Shown: positions 1 to 5,558, counted from the first letter of the stretch. The stretch: 5,629 nt of DNA from an uncultured Ruminococcus sp. (GCA_902803125.1 CADCOZ010000406.1:1-5629), one strand, 5' to 3'. Made by a program: numbers and translations. Notes: generated from the sequence alone by a model not told the origin.

Positions 1-19
1 AAAAAAGTTTTCCCCCAAA

Positions 20-39
20 CCCCCTTTCAAAATTCGCTG
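20..39 (+). repeat. 20-bp direct repeat, copy 1
   Basis: The sequence CCCCCTTTCAAAATTCGCTG occurs here and again, identically, at 101-120, with start points 81 bp apart. The bases after the two copies differ (ACTTGACC against TGTTGTTG), so the repeat has a sharp right edge. It lies outside any gene. It could be part of a dispersed intergenic repeat family, but only two copies are visible. Confidence 0.8.
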
Positions 40-100
40 ACTTGACCTCAATCAACATTATTATTTATTCGTTATTCTTTATTCTTTATTATTTATTTCT

Positions 101-120
101 CCCCCTTTCAAAATTCGCTG
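101..120 (+). repeat. 20-bp direct repeat, copy 2
   Basis: Exact second copy of the unit at 20-39. It is preceded by the AT-rich low-complexity tract instead of the C-rich stretch that precedes copy 1. The 61 bp between copies contain no gene. Confidence 0.8.
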
Positions 121-208
121 TGTTGTTGTCTTTCAAGGGCTTGACGAGCCAAAGCATCGAACTCACAGTAAATAAAACAGCGTTTCCTGCAACCAAACAA
201 AACCACCA

Positions 209-245
209 AAAAAACCGCCTGTTCATGATAGAACGGCGGTTTTTT
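209..245. terminator. Bidirectional terminator after the DUF368 operon
   Basis: A hairpin with arms AAAAAACCGCCTGTTC and GAACGGCGGTTTTTT encloses the loop ATGATA. The left arm has one extra T that would bulge. The stem is GC-rich at its core and has an A-run on the left and a T-run on the right, so it reads as an intrinsic terminator on both strands. It lies about 90 bp beyond the DUF368 stop codon and would end the minus-strand operon transcript. It could also serve a plus-strand gene to the left of the window. Confidence 0.85.
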
Positions 246-316
246 GACGGCTTCAGCGTTTATTCCGGCAAGCAGAAATATGTGTTGGTTTCATCACAAG
301 CATTGGCTGGTTCATA

Positions 317-350
317 CATTATTCATTATTCATCATTCATTATTCATTAC
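317..350. repeat. ATTCATT-type low-complexity tract overlapping the DUF368 stop codon
   Basis: A run of CATT/ATTCATT units, imperfectly periodic at 7-10 bases, spans the last codons and stop of the DUF368 gene. On the coding strand it reads as repeated AATGAATAATGAA and encodes the C-terminal residues MNNE before TGA. A similar AT-rich tract lies at about 57-99. This may be slippage or a short dispersed repeat that has extended into the gene end. Confidence 0.65.
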
Positions 351-1250
351 TTCTCCTCCTGAGCGGCCAAAGAAGAAGGCGATGGCAAAGCCGATCAAAC
401 AAACGACTGCTGAAATTGTGATGGTAAGCGGCGTAAAGAGGAAGTTGTTAACCTCCTGTGCCTGACTCTGTGACTGGAATTTCAGGAAGATGACAAACGG
501 AGAGCCTAACATTAACCCGATAATAGCAAAGAATGTCATCTGCGGAAAACGCTTCAGACAAATGTCGATCAGCTTGGCACCAAAGACAATGCCGAAAATA
601 ACGCCTAATCCCACCGGCAAAAGGAACAGACAATTGTCAAGAAAATGCTTGGTCAGGTCTGAAATGGCACCAATGACGGACGCATAAATGCCGAACACCA
701 TCAGAATCATGGAACCGCTGACCCCCGGAATGATCATGCACATCGCCGCTACCGCTGAACCTGCAAACAGATACAGCCATGTGCCAACATTCAGCTCCAT
801 CGCCGCCGTGGCGGTTTCCTGTCCTTCCGTGTTGACAAACGCTAAAGCAATCATGCCGCCCAGCATCAGCACCAGCGGAATGATTGACAGCGGCCGAAAC
901 TTCGTTTCCAGTGCTTTGCGGAACACCAGCGGCAAACTGCCGATAATCAGACCGATAAAGAAAAAGCAGGTCGGCAGAGGAACTTCCGCAATCAGATACT
1001 TGATCAGCTTCGAAAACAGCACAATGCCCAGTCCCGCCCCGATAAGTATCGGCAGAAGAAAACGAATACTCTGCTTAAAATGCTTCCGCAAACCGGTAAA
1101 GGCATCAATCAGCTTATCATAAATATTCAGCATGACCGCCATGGTGCCGCCGCTGACACCCGGAATAATATTCGCAATCCCGATGACGGCACCGTATACC
1201 ATGTGCAGAATGATATCCAGATACTTTTTGAACCCGTTTTTCGTATTCAT
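333..1250 (-). CDS. DUF368 membrane protein, probable undecaprenyl-phosphate translocase (PopT-like)
   Basis: A 305-aa polytopic membrane protein of the DUF368 family. Family members (PopT) were shown to return undecaprenyl phosphate, the lipid carrier for peptidoglycan and other envelope polymers, across the cytoplasmic membrane; that role is transferred here by family, not shown by this sequence. The protein has about eight hydrophobic segments and two related signature blocks, IIPGVSGG at 28-35 and IIPGVSGS at 173-180. Each is followed by M-x-x-M and a GIY/NIY-like motif, which fits two inverted-repeat halves. The start is set at ATG 1250, where AAGGGAG lies 7 nt upstream; the in-frame GTG at 1256 sits 1 nt from that site and is too close. 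It is the second gene of an operon, 15 nt after the DUF6472 stop. The C-terminal GGEVMNNE tail falls in an ATTCATT repeat and may not be conserved. Confidence 0.92.
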   Translation of the reverse strand: MNTKNGFKKYLDIILHMVYGAVIGIANIIPGVSGGTMAVMLNIYDKLIDAFTGLRKHFKQSIRFLLPILIGAGLGIVLFSKLIKYLIAEVPLPTCFFFIGLIIGSLPLVFRKALETKFRPLSIIPLVLMLGGMIALAFVNTEGQETATAAMELNVGTWLYLFAGSAVAAMCMIIPGVSGSMILMVFGIYASVIGAISDLTKHFLDNCLFLLPVGLGVIFGIVFGAKLIDICLKRFPQMTFFAIIGLMLGSPFVIFLKFQSQSQAQEVNNFLFTPLTITISAVVCLIGFAIAFFFGRSGGEVMNNE

Positions 1251-1257
1251 AGCCACA

Positions 1258-1264
1258 CTCCCTT
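1258..1264 (-). promoter_or_regulatory. Ribosome binding site fixing the DUF368 start
   Basis: AAGGGAG on the minus strand lies 7 nt before ATG 1250 but only 1 nt before the upstream in-frame GTG at 1256. The spacing favours the ATG, making the protein 305 aa instead of 307. The site sits in the 15-nt gap after the DUF6472 stop codon. Confidence 0.85.
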
Positions 1265-1265
1265 G

Positions 1266-1448
1266 TTAGTTTTGTTTCCGTACTACCGCATATTCATCGT
1301 CACGGCTGTAGTACGGACAGCCGTCCGACATTCCGGACAAAAAACGTGCCGTTTCGTCTTCGTCCAGATTCACCAGACATTCATAACCATCAGCATCTTC
1401 ATTGAATACATAGTGGCGGCAGCTGTCGCAGCCGGAAAAATTCGTCAT
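1266..1448 (-). CDS. DUF6472 family small four-cysteine protein
   Basis: A 60-aa acidic, soluble protein with cysteines at 7, 10, 24 and 44 (CDSC, YEC and GCPYY contexts), a central VNLDEDE stretch, and an ending DEYAVVRKQN. I recognise this as the DUF6472 pattern found in clostridial genomes; its function is unknown. A CxxC pair plus two single cysteines suggests a small zinc site or redox-active thiols, which is inference. The start at ATG 1448 is fixed by AAGGGAGG ending 8 nt upstream. The frame stays open to 1622, but that extension has no ribosome binding site and would run through the promoter. It is the first gene of a two-gene operon with the DUF368 gene, separated by 15 nt. There is no signal peptide or membrane segment. 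Confidence 0.88.
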   Translation of the reverse strand: MTNFSGCDSCRHYVFNEDADGYECLVNLDEDETARFLSGMSDGCPYYSRDDEYAVVRKQN

Positions 1449-1456
1449 GTTCCCTA

Positions 1457-1464
1457 CCTCCCTT
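1457..1464 (-). promoter_or_regulatory. Ribosome binding site fixing the DUF6472 start
   Basis: AAGGGAGG on the minus strand, 8 nt before ATG 1448. It decides for the 60-aa product over the 118-aa open frame that begins at 1622. Confidence 0.85.
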
Positions 1465-1485
1465 TTTATCACTGCTTTCCATAGT

Positions 1486-1513
1486 ATCATAATATAGTCC
1501 GGATTGCAATCAA
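1486..1513 (-). promoter_or_regulatory. Promoter of the DUF6472-DUF368 operon
   Basis: On the minus strand, TTGATT (1513-1508) and TATGAT (1491-1486) are separated by 16 nt, close to the sigma-A consensus. Transcription would start near 1479 and give a leader of about 30 nt. A perfect palindrome, GATTGCAATC (1502-1511), overlaps the -35 hexamer and could be an operator. Confidence 0.7.
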
Positions 1514-1673
1514 AGACTTCAAAAAAAACAGCTAATTTTTTGTTTTCTTTTCCTCTTCCCGCCAGTAAAGGAAAAATCTTTGTAAAAAAGTCCATAGACA
1601 GTTCATATTGTGAACAAAACAACGTGTAGATTATACAAAACGTACTTTTTTTTAATTTTTTTCAAAAAAACAC

Positions 1674-1702
1674 TTGCTTTTTTTGGGAATAAATGATAAT
1701 AT
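1674..1702 (+). promoter_or_regulatory. rpsT promoter with extended -10
   Basis: TTGCTT (1674-1679) and TAATAT (1697-1702) are spaced by 17 nt, with a TGA triplet directly before the -10 that forms an extended -10 element. The sequence upstream is rich in A and T tracts (about 1635-1670), like an UP element, which suits a highly expressed ribosomal protein gene. The leader would be about 31 nt. Confidence 0.75.
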
Positions 1703-1739
1703 AAGCTGTACGCAAGAGTAGGAAAAGGGAGGTGTCGAT

Positions 1740-2006
1740 ATGCCTAACGTAAAATCAGCCAAAAAGCGTGTAAAGGTTGCTGCTGCTAAAACAGCGGCCA
1801 ATAAGGTTGTTAAAAGCAATCTGAAGACCACTATCAAAAAGGCCACTACAGCCATCGAGAGCGGTGCTTCCGATAAAGATATGGCGGTTCGTACTGCCAT
1901 CAAGAAGATTGATCAGGCCGTTGCTAAGGGTATCCTGAAGAAGAATACGGCTTCCAGAAGAAAGTCTTCTCTGGCTCGCAAGCTCAACGCTTCTGCCACT
2001 GCTTAA
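1740..2006 (+). CDS. rpsT: 30S ribosomal protein S20
   Basis: An 88-aa, strongly basic, alanine- and lysine-rich helical protein. It is the usual S20 length and opens with the typical MPNVKSAKKR. Further S20 signatures are SNLKTTIKKA, a central helix with AVRTAIKKIDQAVAKGIL, and the conserved end KKNTASRRKSSLARKLN. S20 is a primary 16S rRNA binding protein that joins helices of the 5' domain and the 3' minor domain of the small subunit early in assembly. The ribosome binding site AAGGGAGGTG ends a few bases before ATG 1740. The gene is monocistronic, with its own promoter and terminator, as is common for rpsT in Firmicutes. No leader structure large enough for autoregulation is visible. Confidence 0.98.
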   Translation: MPNVKSAKKRVKVAAAKTAANKVVKSNLKTTIKKATTAIESGASDKDMAVRTAIKKIDQAVAKGILKKNTASRRKSSLARKLNASATA

Positions 2007-2052
2007 TGATCTCCTTTCGGCAGAACCGCATAAGACGATGTGTTATCGCCTA

Positions 2053-2085
2053 AAAGCAGGACTTGATGTTCTGCTTTCTTTTTTT
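2053..2085 (+). terminator. rpsT terminator
   Basis: The arms AAAGCAGGA and TTCTGCTTT (9 bp including one G-U pair) enclose the loop CTTGATG. They are followed by a C and seven T residues. The hairpin starts 46 bp after the rpsT stop codon. Confidence 0.9.
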
Positions 2086-2107
2086 GCTGTTATTTGTCAT
2101 TATTTTC

Positions 2108-2136
2108 TTGACTTTTTTGTAAAAGAATACTATAAT
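2108..2136 (+). promoter_or_regulatory. Near-consensus promoter of the miniprotein gene
   Basis: TTGACT (2108-2113) and TATAAT (2131-2136) are separated by exactly 17 nt, with one mismatch to the sigma-A consensus in total. It is the best promoter in the window and lies directly upstream of a 49-codon gene. The leader would be about 37 nt. Confidence 0.88.
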
Positions 2137-2179
2137 TAGCTTAAGTAAAAGACGAACTTGATATTTAGGAGGAATCTCT

Positions 2180-2329
2180 ATGAGCAAAAAATTCTTCATT
2201 ATCTTTATCTCCATCGTAGGCGGACTGATCGCCTTGGCCGCCGCCGCCACCGCTGTTATGATTATCAGAGAAAAACAGAAGAAAGACGAGGAAGACTTGG
2301 AGCATTATCTGGACAGTTCTATCCTGTAA
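2180..2329 (+). CDS. 49-aa single-pass membrane miniprotein, unknown function
   Basis: I do not recognise the family. The product begins MSKK and has one hydrophobic segment at about residues 5-29 (FFIIFISIVGGLIALAAAAT and on to VMII). It ends in a highly charged tail (REKQKKDEEDLEHYLDSSIL) that looks helical. Positive residues at the N terminus and again after the segment leave the topology open. The alanine run comes from four GCC codons in a row. Evidence that it is real: AGGAGG (2167-2172) lies 7 nt before the ATG, a near-consensus promoter stands upstream, a terminator follows about 40 bp after the stop, and the composition is that of a plausible membrane peptide. It could be a regulator or accessory subunit of a membrane complex, but nothing in the sequence says which. 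Confidence 0.82.
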   Translation: MSKKFFIIFISIVGGLIALAAAATAVMIIREKQKKDEEDLEHYLDSSIL

Positions 2330-2370
2330 TTTTTCCTGCTTGAAAACATCATCGAATGATTACGGACACC

Positions 2371-2407
2371 AAAAGGAGTCGGGTTTTATTCGCTCGTCTC
2401 CTTTTTT
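2371..2407 (+). terminator. Terminator of the miniprotein gene
   Basis: AAAAGGAG (2371-2378) pairs with CTCCTTTT (2398-2405). After one T-T mismatch the stem continues for four more pairs including a G-U, closing a loop of about nine bases. A run of six T residues overlaps the right arm (2402-2407). With A-rich sequence on the left it could also act on the minus strand. Confidence 0.8.
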
Positions 2408-2461
2408 CTTTCTCCGCATGAAATCATTTTTGCTGAAAAATAATATTATTGTAGAAAACAG

Positions 2462-2491
2462 TTGTAATTTTCGCCTGTTTTGTGTTATACT
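2462..2491 (+). promoter_or_regulatory. Promoter of the flavodiiron protein gene
   Basis: TTGTAA (2462-2467) and TATACT (2486-2491) are spaced by 18 nt, and TGT immediately before the -10 makes an extended -10 element. The leader would be about 31 nt. I see no clear operator for a redox or NO regulator around it. Confidence 0.7.
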
Positions 2492-2514
2492 ATAACCATC
2501 CCAAAATCTATTGT

Positions 2515-2521
2515 AAAGGAG
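2515..2521 (+). promoter_or_regulatory. Ribosome binding site fixing the flavodiiron start
   Basis: AAAGGAG lies 7 nt before ATG 2529 and only 1 nt before the in-frame TTG at 2523. The spacing supports the ATG, so the product is 596 aa starting MNITKDILYVG. Confidence 0.85.
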
Positions 2522-2528
2522 CTTGCGT

Positions 2529-4319
2529 ATGAACATCACCAAAGATATCCTCTATGTTGGCGTGAATGACCATAAGATCGACCTGTTCGAGGGACAATAT
2601 GACGTGCCGAACGGTATGGCGTATAACTCTTATGTGATTCTCGACAGCAAAATTGCGGTTATGGATACCGTTGACCGCCACTTCACACAGGAATGGCTGG
2701 ATAATCTGGAAAATGCTCTGGACGGCCGACAGCCCGACTACCTTATCGTTCAGCACATGGAACCCGACCACAGTGCCAATATCGTGAATTTCATGAACAA
2801 CTTTCCTCATGCCGTTATCGTGTCGAGTGCCAAAGCCTTCACCATGATGAAAAATTTCTTCGGCACAGAATTTGAGGACAGAAGAATCGTTGTCGGCGAA
2901 GGCAGTACCCTGCCGCTGGGAGAACATACCCTTCAGTTTGTAGCCGCTCCCATGGTTCATTGGCCGGAAGTCATTGTCACCTATGACAGCAAAGATAAAG
3001 TCCTGTTCAGTGCAGACGGCTTCGGCAAATTCGGTGCTTTGGATGTGGAAGAGGATTGGGCTTGTGAAGCCCGCCGCTACTATTTCGGCATTGTCGGCAA
3101 ATACGGAGCACAGGTGCAGAACCTGCTGAAAAAAGCGGCCGCCCTTGATATTCAAATCATCTGTCCCCTGCACGGTCCTGTCCTGAACGAGAATCTCGGC
3201 TATTACCTCGGCCTTTACAACACATGGTCAAGCTACGGCGTGGAAAGCGAAGGCATTATGATCGCCTATACCTCTGTCTATGGACATACCAAAAAAGCGG
3301 TTGAACTGCTGGCGGAAAAGCTGAAGATGAAAGGCTGTCCCAAAGTAGTGGTCAATGACCTTGCCCGTGAAGATATGGCCGAATGTGTGGAAGATGCTTT
3401 CCGCTATGGTAAAATCGTTCTCGCCACTACTACTTATAATGCGGATATCTTCCCCTTTATGCGGGAATTTATTAACCATCTGACCGAACGTAATTTCAGC
3501 CATAAAACCGTTGCTCTTATCGAAAACGGCTCTTGGGCACCGCTGGCCGCCAAAACCATGAAAAAAATGCTGGAAGGCTGCAAAAATATCACCTATACCG
3601 ATACTTCCGTGAAGATTCTTTCTGCCCTGAATGAAAGCAGTATGGAACAAATTGAAAAATTGGCGGCTGAGCTTTGTCAGGATTATATGGCACAGAACGG
3701 TGAAACCGCTGATAAACATGATATGACCGCCCTGTTCAATATCGGCTACGGTCTTTATGTGATCACCTCCAATGACGGTAAAAAAGACAACGGTTTAATT
3801 GTCAACACCGTAACACAGGTGACCAACTCCCCCAACCGTGTGGCGGTCTGCATCAATAAACAGAACTACTCCCACCATATCATCAAACAAACCGGTGTGA
3901 TGAATGTGAACTGTCTGTCGGTGGAAGCTCCGTTCAGCGTCTTTGAAACCTTTGGGTTCCAAAGCGGCCGAAATGCCGATAAGTTTGCAGACGTTGAAGT
4001 GCTGCGTTCAGACAACGGACTGGTGTTCCTGCCGAAATATATCAACTCCTTTATGTCCCTGAAGGTAGAGGATTATGTCGATCTTGACACCCACGGAATG
4101 TTCATTTGCAGCATTACCGAAGCACGAGTGATGAATGACAAGGAAACCATGAGTTACACCTACTATCAGAACAACGTGAAACCCAAACCGGAAACCGATG
4201 GCAAAAAGGGTTGGGTTTGCAAGGTTTGCGGCTATATCTATGAGGGTGAAGAACTGCCCGATGATTTTATCTGTCCGCTTTGTAAACATGGTGCTTCCGA
4301 TTTTGAGCCGATTGCCTGA
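2529..4319 (+). CDS. Multidomain flavodiiron protein (FprA core + flavin reductase + short-spaced rubredoxin)
   Basis: A cytoplasmic O2 and/or NO reductase, 596 aa, with four domains. Residues 1-240 form the metallo-beta-lactamase-like di-iron domain with a complete ligand set: H76, E78, D80 (in HMEPDH), H144, D163 and H215. Residues 243-385 form the flavodoxin domain, with the FMN phosphate loop YTSVYGHT at 247-254 and ENGSWAP at 332-338. Residues 400-550 resemble flavin-reductase (FMN-binding) domains. Residues 561-596 are a rubredoxin-like iron site, C564-x2-C567 and C582-x2-C585, with only 14 residues between the pairs, as in rubrerythrin. Moorella carries the last two domains as a separate protein, Hrb, which passes electrons from NADH to FprA; this protein looks like FprA and Hrb in one chain. 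It should reduce O2 to water or NO to N2O without a separate donor; which substrate dominates cannot be read from the sequence. Monocistronic. Confidence 0.95.
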   Translation: MNITKDILYVGVNDHKIDLFEGQYDVPNGMAYNSYVILDSKIAVMDTVDRHFTQEWLDNLENALDGRQPDYLIVQHMEPDHSANIVNFMNNFPHAVIVSSAKAFTMMKNFFGTEFEDRRIVVGEGSTLPLGEHTLQFVAAPMVHWPEVIVTYDSKDKVLFSADGFGKFGALDVEEDWACEARRYYFGIVGKYGAQVQNLLKKAAALDIQIICPLHGPVLNENLGYYLGLYNTWSSYGVESEGIMIAYTSVYGHTKKAVELLAEKLKMKGCPKVVVNDLAREDMAECVEDAFRYGKIVLATTTYNADIFPFMREFINHLTERNFSHKTVALIENGSWAPLAAKTMKKMLEGCKNITYTDTSVKILSALNESSMEQIEKLAAELCQDYMAQNGETADKHDMTALFNIGYGLYVITSNDGKKDNGLIVNTVTQVTNSPNRVAVCINKQNYSHHIIKQTGVMNVNCLSVEAPFSVFETFGFQSGRNADKFADVEVLRSDNGLVFLPKYINSFMSLKVEDYVDLDTHGMFICSITEARVMNDKETMSYTYYQNNVKPKPETDGKKGWVCKVCGYIYEGEELPDDFICPLCKHGASDFEPIA

Positions 4320-4330
4320 CACGATGACAC

Positions 4331-4373
4331 AACCGGAAATACTGCTGACCGGCGGTATTTCCGGTTCTTTTTT
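4331..4373 (+). terminator. Terminator of the flavodiiron protein gene
   Basis: A perfect 12-bp stem, AACCGGAAATAC with GTATTTCCGGTT, encloses a 12-nt loop. It is followed by a C and six T residues and begins 11 bp after the stop codon. Confidence 0.95.
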
Positions 4374-4457
4374 GTCCCAAATAACCTTCGGCCGTGTCTT
4401 TTTTTCCATATTCGCATAAAATTCATTAAATTGAGAAGAATAAATGTAAAAACAGCA

Positions 4458-4486
4458 TTGATATTTTCGATAAGATATGTTACAAT
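4458..4486 (+). promoter_or_regulatory. Promoter of the L,D-transpeptidase gene with extended -10
   Basis: TTGATA (4458-4463) and TACAAT (4481-4486) are spaced by 17 nt, and TGT directly before the -10 gives an extended -10. Transcription would start near 4493 and leave a leader of about 58 nt, the longest in the window. Confidence 0.8.
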
Positions 4487-4513
4487 ATAGAAAGATTTTC
4501 TGTTCAGAGGAAA

Positions 4514-4542
4514 CAAAGCTGTAACCTTTGACAGCAAAGGAG
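4514..4542 (+). promoter_or_regulatory. Hairpin covering the transpeptidase ribosome binding site
   Basis: CCTTTG (4525-4530) can pair perfectly with CAAAGG (4535-4540) across the loop ACAG, placing most of the Shine-Dalgarno AAAGGAG (4536-4542) in the stem. A competing helix, CAAAG (4514-4518) with CTTTG (4526-4530), would free it. Another alternative is GCTGT (4518-4522) with ACAGC (4531-4535). The pairing is seen in the sequence; control of translation is inference. Confidence 0.4.
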
Positions 4543-4550
4543 ATTGCACA

Positions 4551-5531
4551 ATGGTCAATGAGAAAAGTAAGGAAAACAGAAAAGGGCTGATTCTGTTTCT
4601 TTCCCTATCGCTGTTTTTAGCGGGCTGTCTGCTGCTGATAAAATTACAGCCTTGGGGTTCCTTTTCGGGTTATGGCTCCTCAGCCAACAAAGAGGATATC
4701 ATCCAGCAAAGCAGCATCATCGAAATCAGTCAAGCTTCTTCCAGTGACCCGCTCTATGAACAATTCGGTCCGCTAAAGGATATCCGCATCCGTCTGCATT
4801 TCGGTACGGAAGTTGAACAGCTGACCATTGACCATATCGCCGACTGGATCACGGTTGACAAAACAGATGATGTCTATACCTATACAGTCAGCGAAACCGC
4901 CCTGTATGAATACAGCAAGTCCTTAGCCGATCGATACAGTAATTTTGAAGCCTATATCAGTTTTCTATCGGCTGACGGCACCGAAAAAAGTGCTGTCAAC
5001 AATAGTATCGGCTGGATTTTTGATGAAGCCTATGCCGCCGAACAGCTCAAGCAGTTTATTCTTAACAACCAATCTGTCGATTTAGTATTAACAGACAGAA
5101 GCACGGAAAGCAACCGCTGGTGGCAGCGTGTATCGGCCGATTATGATGCCGCAGAAAAAAAAGGCGACTGTTACGCCGAAGTCAGCATTGACAAGCAATA
5201 TATGTGGGTGCATAAAAACGGCAAGATCATTCTGGAATCCCCTGTTGTCACCGGAAAGCCGTCATCGGGTTATGATACGCCGACAGGGGCCTTTATCGTC
5301 TTTACCAAGCAGGAACACGCCAGCCTATACGGTCCCGGCTATGAAACGGAAGTGGATTACTGGATTGCTTTTTCCTATGCCATCGGTTTCCACGATGCCT
5401 ATTGGCAGGATGAGTTTGGCGGCGATGTTTATCTGACGGACGGTTCTCACGGCTGTGTTAATATGCCGCACGAAGCCGTTGAGCAGCTGTACAGCATCGC
5501 CTATATCAATATGCCTGTTTATGTTTATTGA
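4551..5531 (+). CDS. Membrane-anchored L,D-transpeptidase (YkuD domain)
   Basis: A 326-aa enzyme predicted to act on peptidoglycan outside the membrane, forming 3-3 cross-links or attaching substituents to meso-diaminopimelate. It has a short basic N terminus and one hydrophobic segment at about 13-30. A Ser-rich linker (about 38-65) leads to a region at about 75-185 that resembles a PG_binding_4 module (DHIADWITVD, later IGWIFDEAYA). The catalytic YkuD domain runs from about 207 to the end: it opens YAEVSIDKQYMWVHKNGK, continues VVTGKPSSGYDTPTGAF, and carries H281 followed 18 residues later by SHGCVNMP at 299-306, with catalytic Cys302. All expected active-site residues are present. Related clostridial enzymes often have two PG_binding_4 copies; I see one. 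LAGC at 23-26 matches a lipobox but is followed by LLLIK, so a signal anchor is likelier than a lipoprotein. AAAGGAG lies 8 nt before the ATG. Monocistronic. Confidence 0.94.
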   Translation: MVNEKSKENRKGLILFLSLSLFLAGCLLLIKLQPWGSFSGYGSSANKEDIIQQSSIIEISQASSSDPLYEQFGPLKDIRIRLHFGTEVEQLTIDHIADWITVDKTDDVYTYTVSETALYEYSKSLADRYSNFEAYISFLSADGTEKSAVNNSIGWIFDEAYAAEQLKQFILNNQSVDLVLTDRSTESNRWWQRVSADYDAAEKKGDCYAEVSIDKQYMWVHKNGKIILESPVVTGKPSSGYDTPTGAFIVFTKQEHASLYGPGYETEVDYWIAFSYAIGFHDAYWQDEFGGDVYLTDGSHGCVNMPHEAVEQLYSIAYINMPVYVY

Positions 5532-5558
5532 TAAGTCTATAAACGCTTATGCCACAGC

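Larger units (their letters stand above)
1..332. other. Gene-free repeat-rich intergenic region
   Basis: No reading frame here has a credible start with a ribosome binding site or a recognisable product. The stretch holds a 20-bp exact direct repeat (20-39 and 101-120), an AT-rich tract of TTATT/TTCTTT units (about 57-99), a bidirectional terminator hairpin (209-245) and the start of an ATTCATT-rich tract that runs into the 3' end of the DUF368 gene. It probably lies between the 3' end of the minus-strand operon and an unseen neighbour on the left. The open frame across 42-362 on the plus strand runs through the repeats and the terminator and is not treated as a gene. Confidence 0.7.

Noticed and set aside
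42..362. 106-aa open frame in the left intergenic region
   Set aside because: It crosses the AT-rich tract, a direct repeat copy, the terminator hairpin and the DUF368 3' end, has no ribosome binding site, and resembles no protein.
688..1122. 144-aa open frame on the plus strand
   Set aside because: It is antisense to the DUF368 gene, with no start signal and a composition typical of an antisense shadow of a membrane-protein gene.
1449..1622. N-terminal extension of the DUF6472 frame to 118 aa
   Set aside because: The extension runs through the operon promoter, has no ribosome binding site at 1622, and reads unlike the family; the ATG at 1448 has a near-perfect site.
1606..1622. Rex-type redox operator near TTGTGAAC
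   Set aside because: Only one half resembles the TTGTxAA part of a Rex site; the partner half with the correct spacing is absent.
1580..1636. Second rpsT promoter around TTGTAA/TTGTGA and TAGATT/TTATAC
   Set aside because: No combination gives both a good -10 and 16-18 nt spacing, while 1674-1702 has correct spacing and an extended -10.
2508..3173. 221-aa open frame on the minus strand
   Set aside because: It lies wholly antisense to the flavodiiron gene, whose di-iron ligands and domains are unmistakable. It has no ribosome binding site and no recognisable product; the other antisense frames at 3228-3719 and 4008-4409 fail for the same reasons.
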